DNA from: an uncultured Bacteroidia bacterium
GTDB lineage: Bacteria; Bacteroidota; Bacteroidia; Bacteroidales; UBA932
Direction of reading: 5' to 3'
DNA length: 64,000 nucleotides
NCBI GenBank assembly: GCA_902797435.1
Contig: CADBSV010000039.1
Span: 26,142-90,141 of the forward strand
The position numbers and the translations under genes are program-made. Positions 32,578 through 42,368 of this stretch are shown piece after piece. The notes under the pieces are model-generated. The model saw only the letters and a program-made list of their open reading frames with translations, was not told the origin of the DNA and did not search any database. The first letter of the stretch is position 1, and every line of letters starts with the position of its first letter.

Positions 32578-34938
32578 TTATTTCTGGCAGCGTATTCCCA
32601 CATAATTGAGGCAGGAGCGGCGGTTGTTACTGATGGGGGCATCGTCATACGACACCGCGCCTGCACCATTGTATCCGGATTTATCCTTGGCCGGATAGAG
32701 CCGGATCCATATCATCTCCTTGCCCCACACATCGGCGGACGAAGGGAGATTTATGCTTATGTATTTGTTTCCGGGCAGATTGTACTGCCTTTGGGAAGAA
32801 ATGATCGGGAAATCCGGAATGGTGTAGGTGTAGTCCTCTCCCTTGGCGGTATCGTCCGTCCATGCCTCGGAGGCGTAAGAGGAAGCCGTGACGGGATGCC
32901 AGGAGGTCTTGTCGTCCGACCATGAAAGCATCCAGTAGCGGGGAGCGCCGTTATCGTCCCCGTAAGCGTTGCTGACGCCAAGGGTGACGGAAAGCGGAGC
33001 CATCGACGCACTGAGTCCTTTCGTCGAGAAACCTATCTCCCAGTAATGTTCTTCGAGTTTGGGGTTGGCATGGTCGCCGCTGTACCAGGTGCCTCCGTGC
33101 CACGAAGAGCCGTTCTGTCCCTGGATGATTCCGCAGAGGTTGCAGTAACTGAGAGGATTCCAGTGAATGGACCTTCCGAGAGCATCGAAGACGCCGTTGG
33201 TGCCGGGAATGTCAGTGATGACGCCGCCGGAGACTGGGCCCAGGTGTGTCCAGTCCTGACCGGTGCTTATCTTTCCCTTGGAATAGATGAGATAACCGTT
33301 GACCTCTTCTGAGGCGAGCGGGTCGGGAACTGCCGGCCAGGAGGGGAAGATGGTGTCGTTACGGGCCGTGAGAACCAGCTGGTCGGGATACAGGGAGTTG
33401 CAGTATCTCCACTCCGAGACCAGTTTGGAAAGGCCGGTGGAAAGGTCTTCTTCTATGGCTATCTCGTCCTTGGTCACCGGACGGATCTGATACTTTCCGA
33501 TATATCCTTCATCGGTGAAATAGTCGCCGAGCAGGGTGCTCTCGCGCGCTTTTGCCGAATCCCACTCAAAATTGTCGCAGCGCTCGTGCACGATGATGCC
33601 GCTTATGTCTCCCGAACCCTGTGGCATCCCCTTGCCGTCACGCGCCCATGCACAGTCGGTATTGCTCACCATATACATTATGCTTCCGGACGCGTCGCGG
33701 ATTACCATGGGATATTTGTTCACTATGTTGCGGTAGCGCAGGTCCACAGGGCAGAAGGGCCCCTTGCGGACCGGAATCTCACAGGAAGCAAGGGTCACGA
33801 AAGTATTGACGTCGTCCTCGCACAGGGTGTTTATCGTCCTCTTTATCACCGGAAGGTCTTCCTTTGTACCGCCGCTGCAGGAGACGATATTCACAACCCC
33901 GGCATCCGAAATGGTCACATGGGGAGGAACGCCGGTGCCGGCCTGCCCTGAAGCGGAATACAAAAGGCCCTTCAGATTGATTTCCAGCAGGTCGTAACGG
34001 CTTGCCGAGTTGTCTTCCGGAGTCTTGAATACGATCTTTATGCCATGGTACTGGCCGCCGGCGTCAGGTTCCTCGCTCTGAAGGTAAACGGTGCGCGAAG
34101 ACATGGTCCTGTCCTGGGTTATGATGGATATGTTGCGGCAAGGCCCGCCGTTGCCCTCGGAGTCGTCGTTTATGACCCTCCCCCTGACAACATAATTCTT
34201 ACGGATGCGGTTCTCGCCGTCAAGGTCGTCCAGAGTAAGGTTCTTCACCTGCAAAACGCTCACCGGAATGGTTTCTTCCTCGCCTCCGGCCTTCTGGGAT
34301 ACGTAAAGGCGGGCTGTCATGAGGCGTCCCACCTTGTCCGGGGCGGAAAGGGTTATAATGGCTCCGCGGCGCTCGGGCTGCATATTCTCAAGGGCGCTGA
34401 ACCACATCAGCCCGTCAGCTGCAACGCCGGGAACCGGCTCCTCTATCCAGCCGTCTCCGTCTTCATATTCAACGGAATAGGAAATATCGGAAGCCTTCAC
34501 GGAGCTTGTGAAGGGAATGGAGAACACTCCTCCTTCAAAGCCTATCAGCATATTGTGCTGGGGGAAATAGAACTCCTGCCCGGAGGCGTTTTCCTGAATG
34601 AGGGTAAGTGTCAGCGAGCGGCGGCCGGAGGTTACCAGCACCGTAGCCTTGCGCTCTTCGGAAGTATTGGCGTCGTAGTCTATGACAACGGCTCCGTCTC
34701 CTTCCCCGGAAAGGCTTCCGGAGGAGACCCCGGAGATTCTCGCCCAGCCGGCGCCTTCGGAAATGGTGGCCTCGAAGGAGTCTCCGCACAGGATTTCAAA
34801 TGTATATGTTCCGGCCGAAGCGTTCACGGTGACTTCGGGTATGGCGCATCCAAGTTCGACGACTTCGGAGCGCTCCGCCTCTTTCACGCAGGAAAACAGG
34901 CAGGACAGGATGCAAACAAAAGGTATGAATCGTTTCAT
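32578..34938 (-). CDS. BACON/DUF5689-type surface lipoprotein
   Basis: A 786-residue lipoprotein (lipobox L-F-S-C-V). The ATG at 34938 is chosen because it opens the signal peptide and lies 7 bases after the previous stop. The N-terminal region contains BACON-like Ig domains (G-A-G-W-A-R-I-S and similar). The middle part, near residues 255-490, resembles DUF5689, an OB-fold domain common in PUL-encoded lipoproteins, with I-R-K-N-Y-V-V-R-G-R-V. The C-terminal third looks like a beta-sandwich. Position two genes after SusD suggests a cell-surface glycan-binding protein. Confidence 0.65.
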   Translation of the reverse strand: MKRFIPFVCILSCLFSCVKEAERSEVVELGCAIPEVTVNASAGTYTFEILCGDSFEATISEGAGWARISGVSSGSLSGEGDGAVVIDYDANTSEERKATVLVTSGRRSLTLTLIQENASGQEFYFPQHNMLIGFEGGVFSIPFTSSVKASDISYSVEYEDGDGWIEEPVPGVAADGLMWFSALENMQPERRGAIITLSAPDKVGRLMTARLYVSQKAGGEEETIPVSVLQVKNLTLDDLDGENRIRKNYVVRGRVINDDSEGNGGPCRNISIITQDRTMSSRTVYLQSEEPDAGGQYHGIKIVFKTPEDNSASRYDLLEINLKGLLYSASGQAGTGVPPHVTISDAGVVNIVSCSGGTKEDLPVIKRTINTLCEDDVNTFVTLASCEIPVRKGPFCPVDLRYRNIVNKYPMVIRDASGSIMYMVSNTDCAWARDGKGMPQGSGDISGIIVHERCDNFEWDSAKARESTLLGDYFTDEGYIGKYQIRPVTKDEIAIEEDLSTGLSKLVSEWRYCNSLYPDQLVLTARNDTIFPSWPAVPDPLASEEVNGYLIYSKGKISTGQDWTHLGPVSGGVITDIPGTNGVFDALGRSIHWNPLSYCNLCGIIQGQNGSSWHGGTWYSGDHANPKLEEHYWEIGFSTKGLSASMAPLSVTLGVSNAYGDDNGAPRYWMLSWSDDKTSWHPVTASSYASEAWTDDTAKGEDYTYTIPDFPIISSQRQYNLPGNKYISINLPSSADVWGKEMIWIRLYPAKDKSGYNGAGAVSYDDAPISNNRRSCLNYVGIRCQK

Positions 34939-34945
34939 GGCCGTC

Positions 34946-35347
34946 TCAGATGAGATAATTGTCAAGGTCGGCGTCCTCCAGTTCCGAGGCCGCGAGGTCC
35001 TGTGAAGATATCACTATATATACCGGTATCACCTTGCCTCCGCCTTTCACCTCCATGATAACCGCCCTGGGCACGCCGGTTAGATTGGGATGGCTGGTGC
35101 AGTAAATGTATCCGGTTCCCGATCCGGACGCCCCTGAAATGCTGAGCCAGTCGCCCCCGGCAACTATTTCGGCCGTCCAGCTTCCGGAGGAATAGACCGG
35201 GAAGGTGAAGTCGAAGGAAGACTGTGCGCTGGACCAGGGGATATTGATGCGGGTATCGTTTACACCGAGGTCTATCGATGTCTGGAAAGGCTTGTTGCAG
35301 CAGAGCGCCAGACAGGATGCGAATATTAGTATTATAATGCGTTTCAT
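34946..35347 (-). CDS. small BACON-domain lipoprotein
   Basis: A 133-residue lipoprotein with lipobox L-A-L-C-C. After the anchor there is a single Ig-like BACON-type domain with S-G-S-W-T-A-E-I and G-G-D-W-L-S-I-S-G, the characteristic Trp-containing strands. BACON domains are thought to bind glycans or mucin or to act as spacers. The start at 35347 is chosen because the frame upstream runs back into susD. It begins 4 bases after the susD stop and ends 7 bases before the larger BACON/DUF5689 lipoprotein gene. Confidence 0.65.
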   Translation of the reverse strand: MKRIIILIFASCLALCCNKPFQTSIDLGVNDTRINIPWSSAQSSFDFTFPVYSSGSWTAEIVAGGDWLSISGASGSGTGYIYCTSHPNLTGVPRAVIMEVKGGGKVIPVYIVISSQDLAASELEDADLDNYLI

Positions 35348-35351
35348 CTTC

Positions 35352-37010
35352 TTATTCTCCATATTCCTTATTGTCCAGGGCACCGCCTGAGGCCGCTACC
35401 TGGTCGGACGGGATGGGCCAGTAGCGATGGCATGGACGGATGTTTGCCACGAGGTTCGAAGCGGTGTTGTACTGGGTGGTACGTTCGTACCAGATTCCCC
35501 ATCGCACCAGGTCGAACTTGCGCTGGAATTCTCCGAAGAGTTCCTTTGCGCACTCGCATCGGATTTCCTCCATGAGCCTTTCCTTTTCCCCTCCCACGTC
35601 CGTAAGCGAAAGGTCCGACAGGCCTGCGCGGCGGCGGGTCTTGTTGAGATATTGAACGCTGCGGGACATGTCGCCGAGCTCCAGCCATGCCTCGGAGAGG
35701 CCGAGCAGGGCAGAAGCGTAGCGGAACACTTTGTAATTGTTGTAATCCCTGGTATATTTCATGTCGTAGCACCAGAACTTGTTCCCGAGCCACGGGCAGG
35801 CGCTCGCCTTCCCGACGGCGGTGAACCAGTAAACGCTGCGGGCTGCAGGTGTCCAGCTCTGCTCGGGAGTAGTGGGATCATAACCGCTCCATCTCCAGGC
35901 AAGGGTTCCGCTGCCGCCGCGGGGAGTGTTGCTTCCGTTGGAATACTCTCCCGTCCTGAGGTCGGGGGAACTGTAGGGAAGCAGATTCTGGTAAACGTAG
36001 GCGGTAGGACGTGCGCAGGTGAATATATGCGATTCCTTACCGAGTTCCGGGATGGCTATCCCGTTGTAGAAGCAGTGAGTGGAGTCGGTAACGGCCTCTT
36101 CGTCGTCGGAATACACCATGCGCCTCACAGGCATCGACCAGGGAGCTATCGCAGCCACAATCTGCAGTCCGTAGGGTTCGTATGTCTGCGACACCTCCCA
36201 GATGGACTCGGGAGTGTATTTACGGCTGAACGGAACATCCGTAAGGGGATATTTCGAGAGTTCGCCATAGATGTCCTCAAGGGAGGAGAAGAAATCCACG
36301 GCATCCTGCCAGCGGTGGTTCCAAAGCGCCATTCTGCCGCCGAGGAACAGGCCTACGGCCGCACCCATACGGTAGGAAGTGCCGTCTTCGTATGTTCTGG
36401 TAAGCGGAAGCGCTTCACCGCCGCCCCTGGAAGAGGGAAGAATCATGGTGCGCAGCTCCTCTATCATGGCATCGCGGGTGGCATCGGCGCTCATTCTCGG
36501 AAGGGTGGATATGCGCTCCCTGTTTTCTTCGGTCACTTCCTCCTCATAGAAGGGAATATCTCCGAAGGTTGCCGTGAGCACATAGTAGAAGAATGCCCTG
36601 AGGACAGTGGCCTCCGCTTTCAGCTCTTCTTCCTCGGAAGCGGAAATCCAGCCGCTTGCCTTTGCCCTGGCTATCGCCGCAAGCATGGTATTGGCCCTCG
36701 AGACGCCCTGGTATCCCGCCCTCCAGATGGTGATTGCACAGCCTGGACGCGAGGGGGTCACATTGCAGATGGCATTGTACTGATTATGCACATTGAGGTA
36801 CATAAGGTCGGTGGCGCACTCCGTCATCTGCCAGAAACTCACGTTCGCGTATATTTCGCGTATCGGCGAATAGCATGCGTTAAGGCCTGTCTGTATCTCC
36901 TTTGCATTCCGATAATATTCTTTCTGAACGGAATATGAGGTGAGTTCCTCTTCAAGCGAACAGGAGCACACAAGCGCAGCCGCCAGGATTATGATCAGTC
37001 TTGCTTTCAT
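35352..37010 (-). CDS. susD: SusD/RagB-family glycan-binding lipoprotein
   Basis: A 552-residue outer-membrane lipoprotein (lipobox V-C-S-C-S) of the RagB/SusD family, the lid that captures oligosaccharide for the SusC channel. Typical features are the N-terminal helical stretch with Y-Y-R-N-A-K-E-I-Q-T-G-L-N-A-C-Y, TPR-like helices with R-A-F-F-Y-Y-V-L, and the C-terminal R-R-A-G-L-S-D-L followed by E-C-A-K-E-L-F-G-E-F-Q-R-K-F-D-L-V-R-W. It follows susC by 4 bases. Ligand cannot be read from sequence. Confidence 0.93.
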   Translation of the reverse strand: MKARLIIILAAALVCSCSLEEELTSYSVQKEYYRNAKEIQTGLNACYSPIREIYANVSFWQMTECATDLMYLNVHNQYNAICNVTPSRPGCAITIWRAGYQGVSRANTMLAAIARAKASGWISASEEEELKAEATVLRAFFYYVLTATFGDIPFYEEEVTEENRERISTLPRMSADATRDAMIEELRTMILPSSRGGGEALPLTRTYEDGTSYRMGAAVGLFLGGRMALWNHRWQDAVDFFSSLEDIYGELSKYPLTDVPFSRKYTPESIWEVSQTYEPYGLQIVAAIAPWSMPVRRMVYSDDEEAVTDSTHCFYNGIAIPELGKESHIFTCARPTAYVYQNLLPYSSPDLRTGEYSNGSNTPRGGSGTLAWRWSGYDPTTPEQSWTPAARSVYWFTAVGKASACPWLGNKFWCYDMKYTRDYNNYKVFRYASALLGLSEAWLELGDMSRSVQYLNKTRRRAGLSDLSLTDVGGEKERLMEEIRCECAKELFGEFQRKFDLVRWGIWYERTTQYNTASNLVANIRPCHRYWPIPSDQVAASGGALDNKEYGE

Positions 37011-37014
37011 ATCC

Positions 37015-40000
37015 TCAATAAGTCAGGTTGATGTTAAACACAAAAGTGCGCGGACGCGGATAGGACGCGTTGTCTATCCTCCTCGCCCCGGACTCCGTAG
37101 AGACATCCGGGTCGAAGCCTATGTAGTTCTTCAGCAGGAAGATATTCTCGGCGCTAAGCCCTATTACCGCGCTCTTCACCCATTTGAACTTTGCAGGGAG
37201 TTTTATGCGGTAGTTCACCGAGAGTTCCTTGAGGCGGAACCACGAGGCATCATAAATCATGCGGTCGCTGCCTACGAAATCCTCATATCCCGCCCTCGGG
37301 ATGTCGGAATCGGGATTCCGGACCGGATGCCAGGAATCCAGCATGAAGCGGTATTTGTTGTAGGCCCTTGAGCCCGAGCCGTTCCAGAACTCCCATATAT
37401 TGTAAATCTTTCCGCCGAGCGAATAGGCGAAATACGCCTTGAACGTGAGGTTCTTCCAGTTGAAGACATTCTGGATTCCGCCGTAGATCACCGGGTCGGA
37501 ACTCCCCTGGAAAATGAGGTCGTTCTGGTCGAGAATGCCGTCGTTGTTGATGTCGGCAAAACGGGTGCCTCCCAGGGACGGATTGGAGTCGGATACGTAT
37601 GTGTGAGTGATTTTGTTGCGGTCTATCTCCTCCTGGCTGTGCCATACCCCTGCGTACTGGTATCCCCAAAGTGAGTTGACGGGATAGCCTTTCTTGTAGC
37701 CGTAAAGCGGCTGGGTGGTGTTGCGGGGGTTGTAGAACGTGCCCACGAGGCCGTCCTGTCCCACATCCTCAACCTTCTGAACGTTGTGCGATACGGTGAT
37801 GGTGGTGCTCCATCCGAAATTCTTTTTTACGATGTTCCGGGTGGTTATGCTCCCCTCGATGCCGGTGTTTACAGTGCTTCCCACGTTGTTGAACCAGGTA
37901 TCGTAACCGGTGTCACGGTTTATCTTCTGCGCAAGGAGCAGGTCTTTGGTGCGGGAATGATATGTGTCCGCCTCGATCTGTATCCTTTCGCGCAGGAACG
38001 ACGCATTGACGCCAAAGTTGTAGGAATCGGTGGTCTCCCAGGTGAGGTTGCTGTTGGCCAGACGCGTGTTGTAGTAGCTTATGGGCTGATAATCCCCGAA
38101 CAGCCAGTTAGTACGGGCGGCGGTGAGAGTTGGTATCGACAGATACGTGGAAATGGCATCGTTGCCGCTGCGTCCCGCGCTCGCGCGAAGGGACACGTTC
38201 TTGTTTATGTTCCAGCGGAAGGCTGCAGCAGGGAAGAATCCCCATTTGCGGCTCGAAGCGAAGTTGGACGCTCCGTCCGCCCTGGCCGTAAGGGTGATGT
38301 AGTATTTCTTCTTGTAATTGTAATTGGCCCTGGCCAGAACCGAAACCCGGGTGCGGATGGTTTCGTAATCGTTGATGCTGTAGTTTCGCGGGTCGAGCAG
38401 ACTGCCCATGTTCTTGGCGGTCACGTTGTCGTCCATATATCCCGAACCCCTGGTGTAGGTGTAGTCCACGGTCCTGTTCTCGAATGTGAATCCTCCGAGA
38501 AGGTCGATGTTGTGATTGCGGGCCAGCGTGCGCTTGTAGGTGGCAGTGGTCTCGGAAATGGCCATGCGGCTCCTGTAGGTTTCGGCCACCGCCGTTCCAC
38601 CGGTAAGGTAGCGCTGGGCCACGGGAAGGGATGACGGAGAATAATAGAAACGCTTGTCATCCTGCTGGACGTAGGAGAACTTGCTCAACACTTCGGTATA
38701 GGGACCAAGGTACAGATGCAGATAAGGCATCATGTTCACGTTGGCCATGTACTTGCGGTTGGTTATGTTGTTGGCGACAATGTAGGGATTGTTGAAAGCG
38801 GAACCGCCGGAAGCGACTTCCGAACCGTAGGAGTTCCAGGTATCCTCAATGCCGAGGAGAGGACTCAGGTAGATGGCCGCGGTGGTGCTGGTGCCTGTGA
38901 TGGATGCCGTGGTTATGTCGGAAATCCTGTTGGCATAATACATCCTCGCCCCGAGCTGGAGCCACTTTAACGGCCTCGCCTCAACGAGGACGCGTCCGGT
39001 CCAGCGGCGGAAGCCCGAACCGATGACGATACCTTCGGTGTTGTTGTAGCCTATATTCGAATCTATCTTCACCACCTTGGAGCGGCCTGACATAGAAAGG
39101 TTATAATCCTGATAGAAGGCCGTACGCGACATGGTCCTCACCCAGTCGGTACCCTCCCCGAGCTTTGACGGGTCAGCGAAATAATAGGTGGAGGCCGTCT
39201 GCGGCTTGCCTGAAAGGGAAGAATCGAACCAGCGCGTCATGTTGCAGTATTCAGCGAACTCGCTGGCGTTCATTATGTCGATACTTCCCGCAAGGCGGCT
39301 GACCCCGGCCGTGGCTTTGAGTTTGACCGTGAAATTGGATGCGGTGGGGCTGTCTGTGGTGATAAGTATAACGCCGTTGGCACCCCTGCTTCCGTAAAGG
39401 GAGGTGGAAGATACGTCTTTAAGGATTGAAATGGACTTTATGTCCGACGGATTGATTTCGTTGAGGCTGGATACGGCATCCACTACGCCGTCCACCACTA
39501 TAAGGGGTTCGTTTCCGGCCGAGATGGACCTGGCTCCGCGGATTTGCACCGATGCCGAAGCTCCGGGTTCGCCGGTGGAGGATACGAACTCCGCTCCGGC
39601 CACTCTGCCCTGAAGGGCCGATTCCACCGACGTGGCCGGTACGTCTTCGAGGGATTTCATGTCAACCGTAGCCACCGCGCCCGTAAGGTCGGATTTCTTT
39701 GCGGTGCCGTATGCTATTACCACGACATCGTCAAGGGCGTAAGTATCCGGCATCAGCTGCTTGTCGATGACCGTGCGGGAATCTACCCCCTCGAGCACCG
39801 TAGTGAACCCCAGGCAGGAGAATTCCAGGAATCCGTCCTTGAAAATCCTGATGGTGTATTTGCCGTCCTTGTCGGTGAGAGCGGCATTGGCGGGCTTTGA
39901 CTTGTCAATTACCGCAACCCCGGGAAGGGGCTGCCCCTCATTGTCCGTAACCGTACCTTTCACAGTTATGTTCTGCGCATATGCCACGGCAGATGTCAGG

Positions 40001-40035
40001 AACAGCAGGAGGGAAAGTATAAGCTGTCTTCTCAT
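37015..40035 (-). CDS. susC: SusC/RagA-family TonB-dependent transporter
   Basis: A 1006-residue outer-membrane beta-barrel that imports glycans using TonB energy. After the signal peptide (A-Y-A-Q) comes a carboxypeptidase-regulatory-like domain (residues about 24-100: V-K-G-T-V-T-D-N-E-G-Q-P-L-P-G-V), a TonB-box-like A-L-D-D-V-V-V-I-A-Y-G-T, the plug (residues about 110-225, with S-L-Y-G-S-R-G-A-N-G-V-I-L-I-T-T) and the barrel. There is no STN domain, so no direct anti-sigma signalling. It lies 7 bases after a beta-helix lipoprotein gene and 4 bases before susD. Confidence 0.95.
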   Translation of the reverse strand: MRRQLILSLLLFLTSAVAYAQNITVKGTVTDNEGQPLPGVAVIDKSKPANAALTDKDGKYTIRIFKDGFLEFSCLGFTTVLEGVDSRTVIDKQLMPDTYALDDVVVIAYGTAKKSDLTGAVATVDMKSLEDVPATSVESALQGRVAGAEFVSSTGEPGASASVQIRGARSISAGNEPLIVVDGVVDAVSSLNEINPSDIKSISILKDVSSTSLYGSRGANGVILITTDSPTASNFTVKLKATAGVSRLAGSIDIMNASEFAEYCNMTRWFDSSLSGKPQTASTYYFADPSKLGEGTDWVRTMSRTAFYQDYNLSMSGRSKVVKIDSNIGYNNTEGIVIGSGFRRWTGRVLVEARPLKWLQLGARMYYANRISDITTASITGTSTTAAIYLSPLLGIEDTWNSYGSEVASGGSAFNNPYIVANNITNRKYMANVNMMPYLHLYLGPYTEVLSKFSYVQQDDKRFYYSPSSLPVAQRYLTGGTAVAETYRSRMAISETTATYKRTLARNHNIDLLGGFTFENRTVDYTYTRGSGYMDDNVTAKNMGSLLDPRNYSINDYETIRTRVSVLARANYNYKKKYYITLTARADGASNFASSRKWGFFPAAAFRWNINKNVSLRASAGRSGNDAISTYLSIPTLTAARTNWLFGDYQPISYYNTRLANSNLTWETTDSYNFGVNASFLRERIQIEADTYHSRTKDLLLAQKINRDTGYDTWFNNVGSTVNTGIEGSITTRNIVKKNFGWSTTITVSHNVQKVEDVGQDGLVGTFYNPRNTTQPLYGYKKGYPVNSLWGYQYAGVWHSQEEIDRNKITHTYVSDSNPSLGGTRFADINNDGILDQNDLIFQGSSDPVIYGGIQNVFNWKNLTFKAYFAYSLGGKIYNIWEFWNGSGSRAYNKYRFMLDSWHPVRNPDSDIPRAGYEDFVGSDRMIYDASWFRLKELSVNYRIKLPAKFKWVKSAVIGLSAENIFLLKNYIGFDPDVSTESGARRIDNASYPRPRTFVFNINLTY

Positions 40036-40042
40036 AGTTTCT

Positions 40043-42361
40043 CTATTTGAGGGTGATGGTTCCGAAAATCTTGCCTTCGTTCTCCGCCATGGCCACGTTC
40101 GCGAGCGTTACGGGGTCGCCGTTAATGGTTCCGGAGAAAGAATTGGTGCCGCTCAGGGTAAGTGAAGCATAACCCACATTGGCCACATGCTCCTTTATGT
40201 TGCCGTTGCGTGCCGCTCCGCCGACATAGCCGGTTCCCCGGTAGCCGGTTGCGCCTTCCTTGTCGAAGAACAGGGTGCCCTCGCAGTCCTTTACTTCCAT
40301 GTCACGCAGCGCCAGGCCCAGCACCGCCCCGGACAGGCCCATGTACTTGGCCGCATAGAGGGTGTTTTTGGAAAGGCCTACGGCGACCTCGCTCCTGCAA
40401 TTCTCTATGGTAAGATATCCTCCGCCGCCAACGATGCCTCCGGTGATATCGGTTGCCGCCAAATGGCCCGTTCGGATGGATCCCGTATTGGTGCAGCCGG
40501 AAACCTTTGCCCAGTTGCTCCACTGCGACTGCAGGCAGCCGGCGATTCCGCCCACATACACCTGCCTGGCACCGGAATCCGTAGGCTTGAATGTCTGCGA
40601 GGCGATGCTCACGTCGATGGCGCCCGAATTGCGGCAGTCTTCAATCTTCACATAATTGCCGTCATGGGCTGTTGCATTGGCTCCGCCTACCAGATAATAG
40701 AAGTCGGTGGAGGGATTGTACTTGCAGCAGCGCCCAAGGATGCCTCCTACGGAATAACTGTAATTGGCGTTGGTGTGCTTGTCGTCCTGCCAAACCGTGA
40801 TGCTTCCGCTGTTGGTGCAACCCTTTATGGTTGAAAAAGCATCGTCCCGAACCCCGTAGTCGAGGCAGCCCACGATTCCGGCTATGGCCAGCCTGCACAT
40901 GGAGAAATTGCCCGTTGCAGAACGGTGAATGGTTATGGAACCGGTGTTTTCACAGTTGATGAAGGTGCCGCAGTACTGCACGTCCGAGAGCGGACGGAAA
41001 CCGCGGCCGCAGATTCCTCCGCCGTAAATGTTCCTGTTGGCGGAAATAGTCAGGGATATGGATATTTCCCCCGTGTTTTTGGAGTCTTTTATAACCCCGG
41101 CATTGTCCGTAACGAGGCCTCCTATCACAAGGGAGGCATTCACGCCGGTGAGCCGCACGTCCATCTCGCTGGTACAGTTCTCTATAAGGCCCCTGTTGTA
41201 TGCCGCCAGATTCCCGGTTCCGCGGTCTGCATTGGCACTTGCCGCCACGCGGGTTCCGCCGACGGTAAGGTTTTTCACAGTGGCGCCGCTGTCCACGAGG
41301 ATGATGAGCGCCTCCGTTGCGGCAGCCCTCTTGATGACATGGCCGTTGCCATTGAGCACCATCCCTGCCGGCAGGGTGGTGATGGCGGTGAGGTCACCTC
41401 CATAGGAAATGTCTCCCACGATATTCACTTCGCCCGTATCTTCGTCAACCCACCTTTCATAGTCGCCTTCGTTCACCGCTGCAGCAAATTCGTTCCAGGA
41501 ATCGATACTGTCGATAATCTTGGTGTTGGAAGGCTTGAAGGCAATCTGCGACAGTGTCACCATTACTCCGGCGGGCACCGCCGTGGAGCCTGTCCATTCA
41601 CAGAGCATGCTGCCCTCTTCGTTTGCAAGAATGATATTGAACCCGTCGGGATACTCTCCTCCGGGTATGCAGATATGGAAATACTGCGGTTCGCTCTCGT
41701 CCAGGACTATCCCCTCTTCGGGAAGGGACATCAGCACCGTCGCCCCTCCTTCCACGATATCGAGTGCCCCGTCTTCGGTGTTCAGATGGAAGCGGCCGGC
41801 TATGGGAGCTGCAGAAGAAGAACTGGAAAGGGTTATGGAAGTAATTTTTCCGCCATAAGAAGCTCCCTTGACAATGGGAATCCTTACCACTCCGCAGAGA
41901 TTTCTGAGAGTGAATTCACCCTGCCTGGAAGTGCCGTACAACATGGCTGCACCGCTGGCAAAGGACCCCGGAACCCAGGCCTGTACTGCCGGAAGGGACA
42001 CTTCCGCAACGCCATCCTCCGACATGGAGCCGCAGCGTATGGAGGGATAAACGACATGATATGGCGGCTTCACTCCTTCTACAGTGAATTCTCCGCTCAG
42101 GGCCTTTTCCCCAGCTCCGATGAGCATGGAAGACTTGACTCCGTTTACGCAGATGCGGTCGCCGTCGGTCCACCAGACATGGTACACCCCGTCTTCCTCG
42201 TCGCCGAGAACGGTCCTTGTAACCGCCTCCGAACTCAGCTGAAGGGTAACCGGAGCCGTTTGTTCCCCGGTATCGGTATTGTCGGTCGGTGCAGGGTCCT
42301 CCCCGCAGGAAAGCGCAAGCAGCGCCCCTGCCAGAAGAACGGGTATAACTTTTTCTTTCAT
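40043..42361 (-). CDS. fimbrillin-like/beta-helix lipoprotein (copy 1)
   Basis: A 772-residue lipoprotein (lipobox A-L-S-C-G); the ATG at 42361 starts the signal peptide and lies 7 bases after the preceding stop. The N-terminal part has a fimbrillin-like pattern (A-V-T-R-T, then W-T-D-G-D-R-I-C-V-N-G). The C-terminal half has repeated C-x-N-[ST]-G-x-I and G-G-I-x-G turns, as in GLUG-type right-handed beta-helices. It is a paralogue of the protein at 46049-48580. Likely a surface glycan-binding or adhesin-like protein; catalytic residues are not evident. Confidence 0.65.
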   Translation of the reverse strand: MKEKVIPVLLAGALLALSCGEDPAPTDNTDTGEQTAPVTLQLSSEAVTRTVLGDEEDGVYHVWWTDGDRICVNGVKSSMLIGAGEKALSGEFTVEGVKPPYHVVYPSIRCGSMSEDGVAEVSLPAVQAWVPGSFASGAAMLYGTSRQGEFTLRNLCGVVRIPIVKGASYGGKITSITLSSSSSAAPIAGRFHLNTEDGALDIVEGGATVLMSLPEEGIVLDESEPQYFHICIPGGEYPDGFNIILANEEGSMLCEWTGSTAVPAGVMVTLSQIAFKPSNTKIIDSIDSWNEFAAAVNEGDYERWVDEDTGEVNIVGDISYGGDLTAITTLPAGMVLNGNGHVIKRAAATEALIILVDSGATVKNLTVGGTRVAASANADRGTGNLAAYNRGLIENCTSEMDVRLTGVNASLVIGGLVTDNAGVIKDSKNTGEISISLTISANRNIYGGGICGRGFRPLSDVQYCGTFINCENTGSITIHRSATGNFSMCRLAIAGIVGCLDYGVRDDAFSTIKGCTNSGSITVWQDDKHTNANYSYSVGGILGRCCKYNPSTDFYYLVGGANATAHDGNYVKIEDCRNSGAIDVSIASQTFKPTDSGARQVYVGGIAGCLQSQWSNWAKVSGCTNTGSIRTGHLAATDITGGIVGGGGYLTIENCRSEVAVGLSKNTLYAAKYMGLSGAVLGLALRDMEVKDCEGTLFFDKEGATGYRGTGYVGGAARNGNIKEHVANVGYASLTLSGTNSFSGTINGDPVTLANVAMAENEGKIFGTITLK

Positions 42362-42368
42362 AGCAAGA

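Noticed and set aside
35427-36938. Plus-strand open frame of 503 codons opposite susD
   Set aside because: Antisense shadow of a well-supported SusD gene; such shadows are common in this GC-rich sequence.
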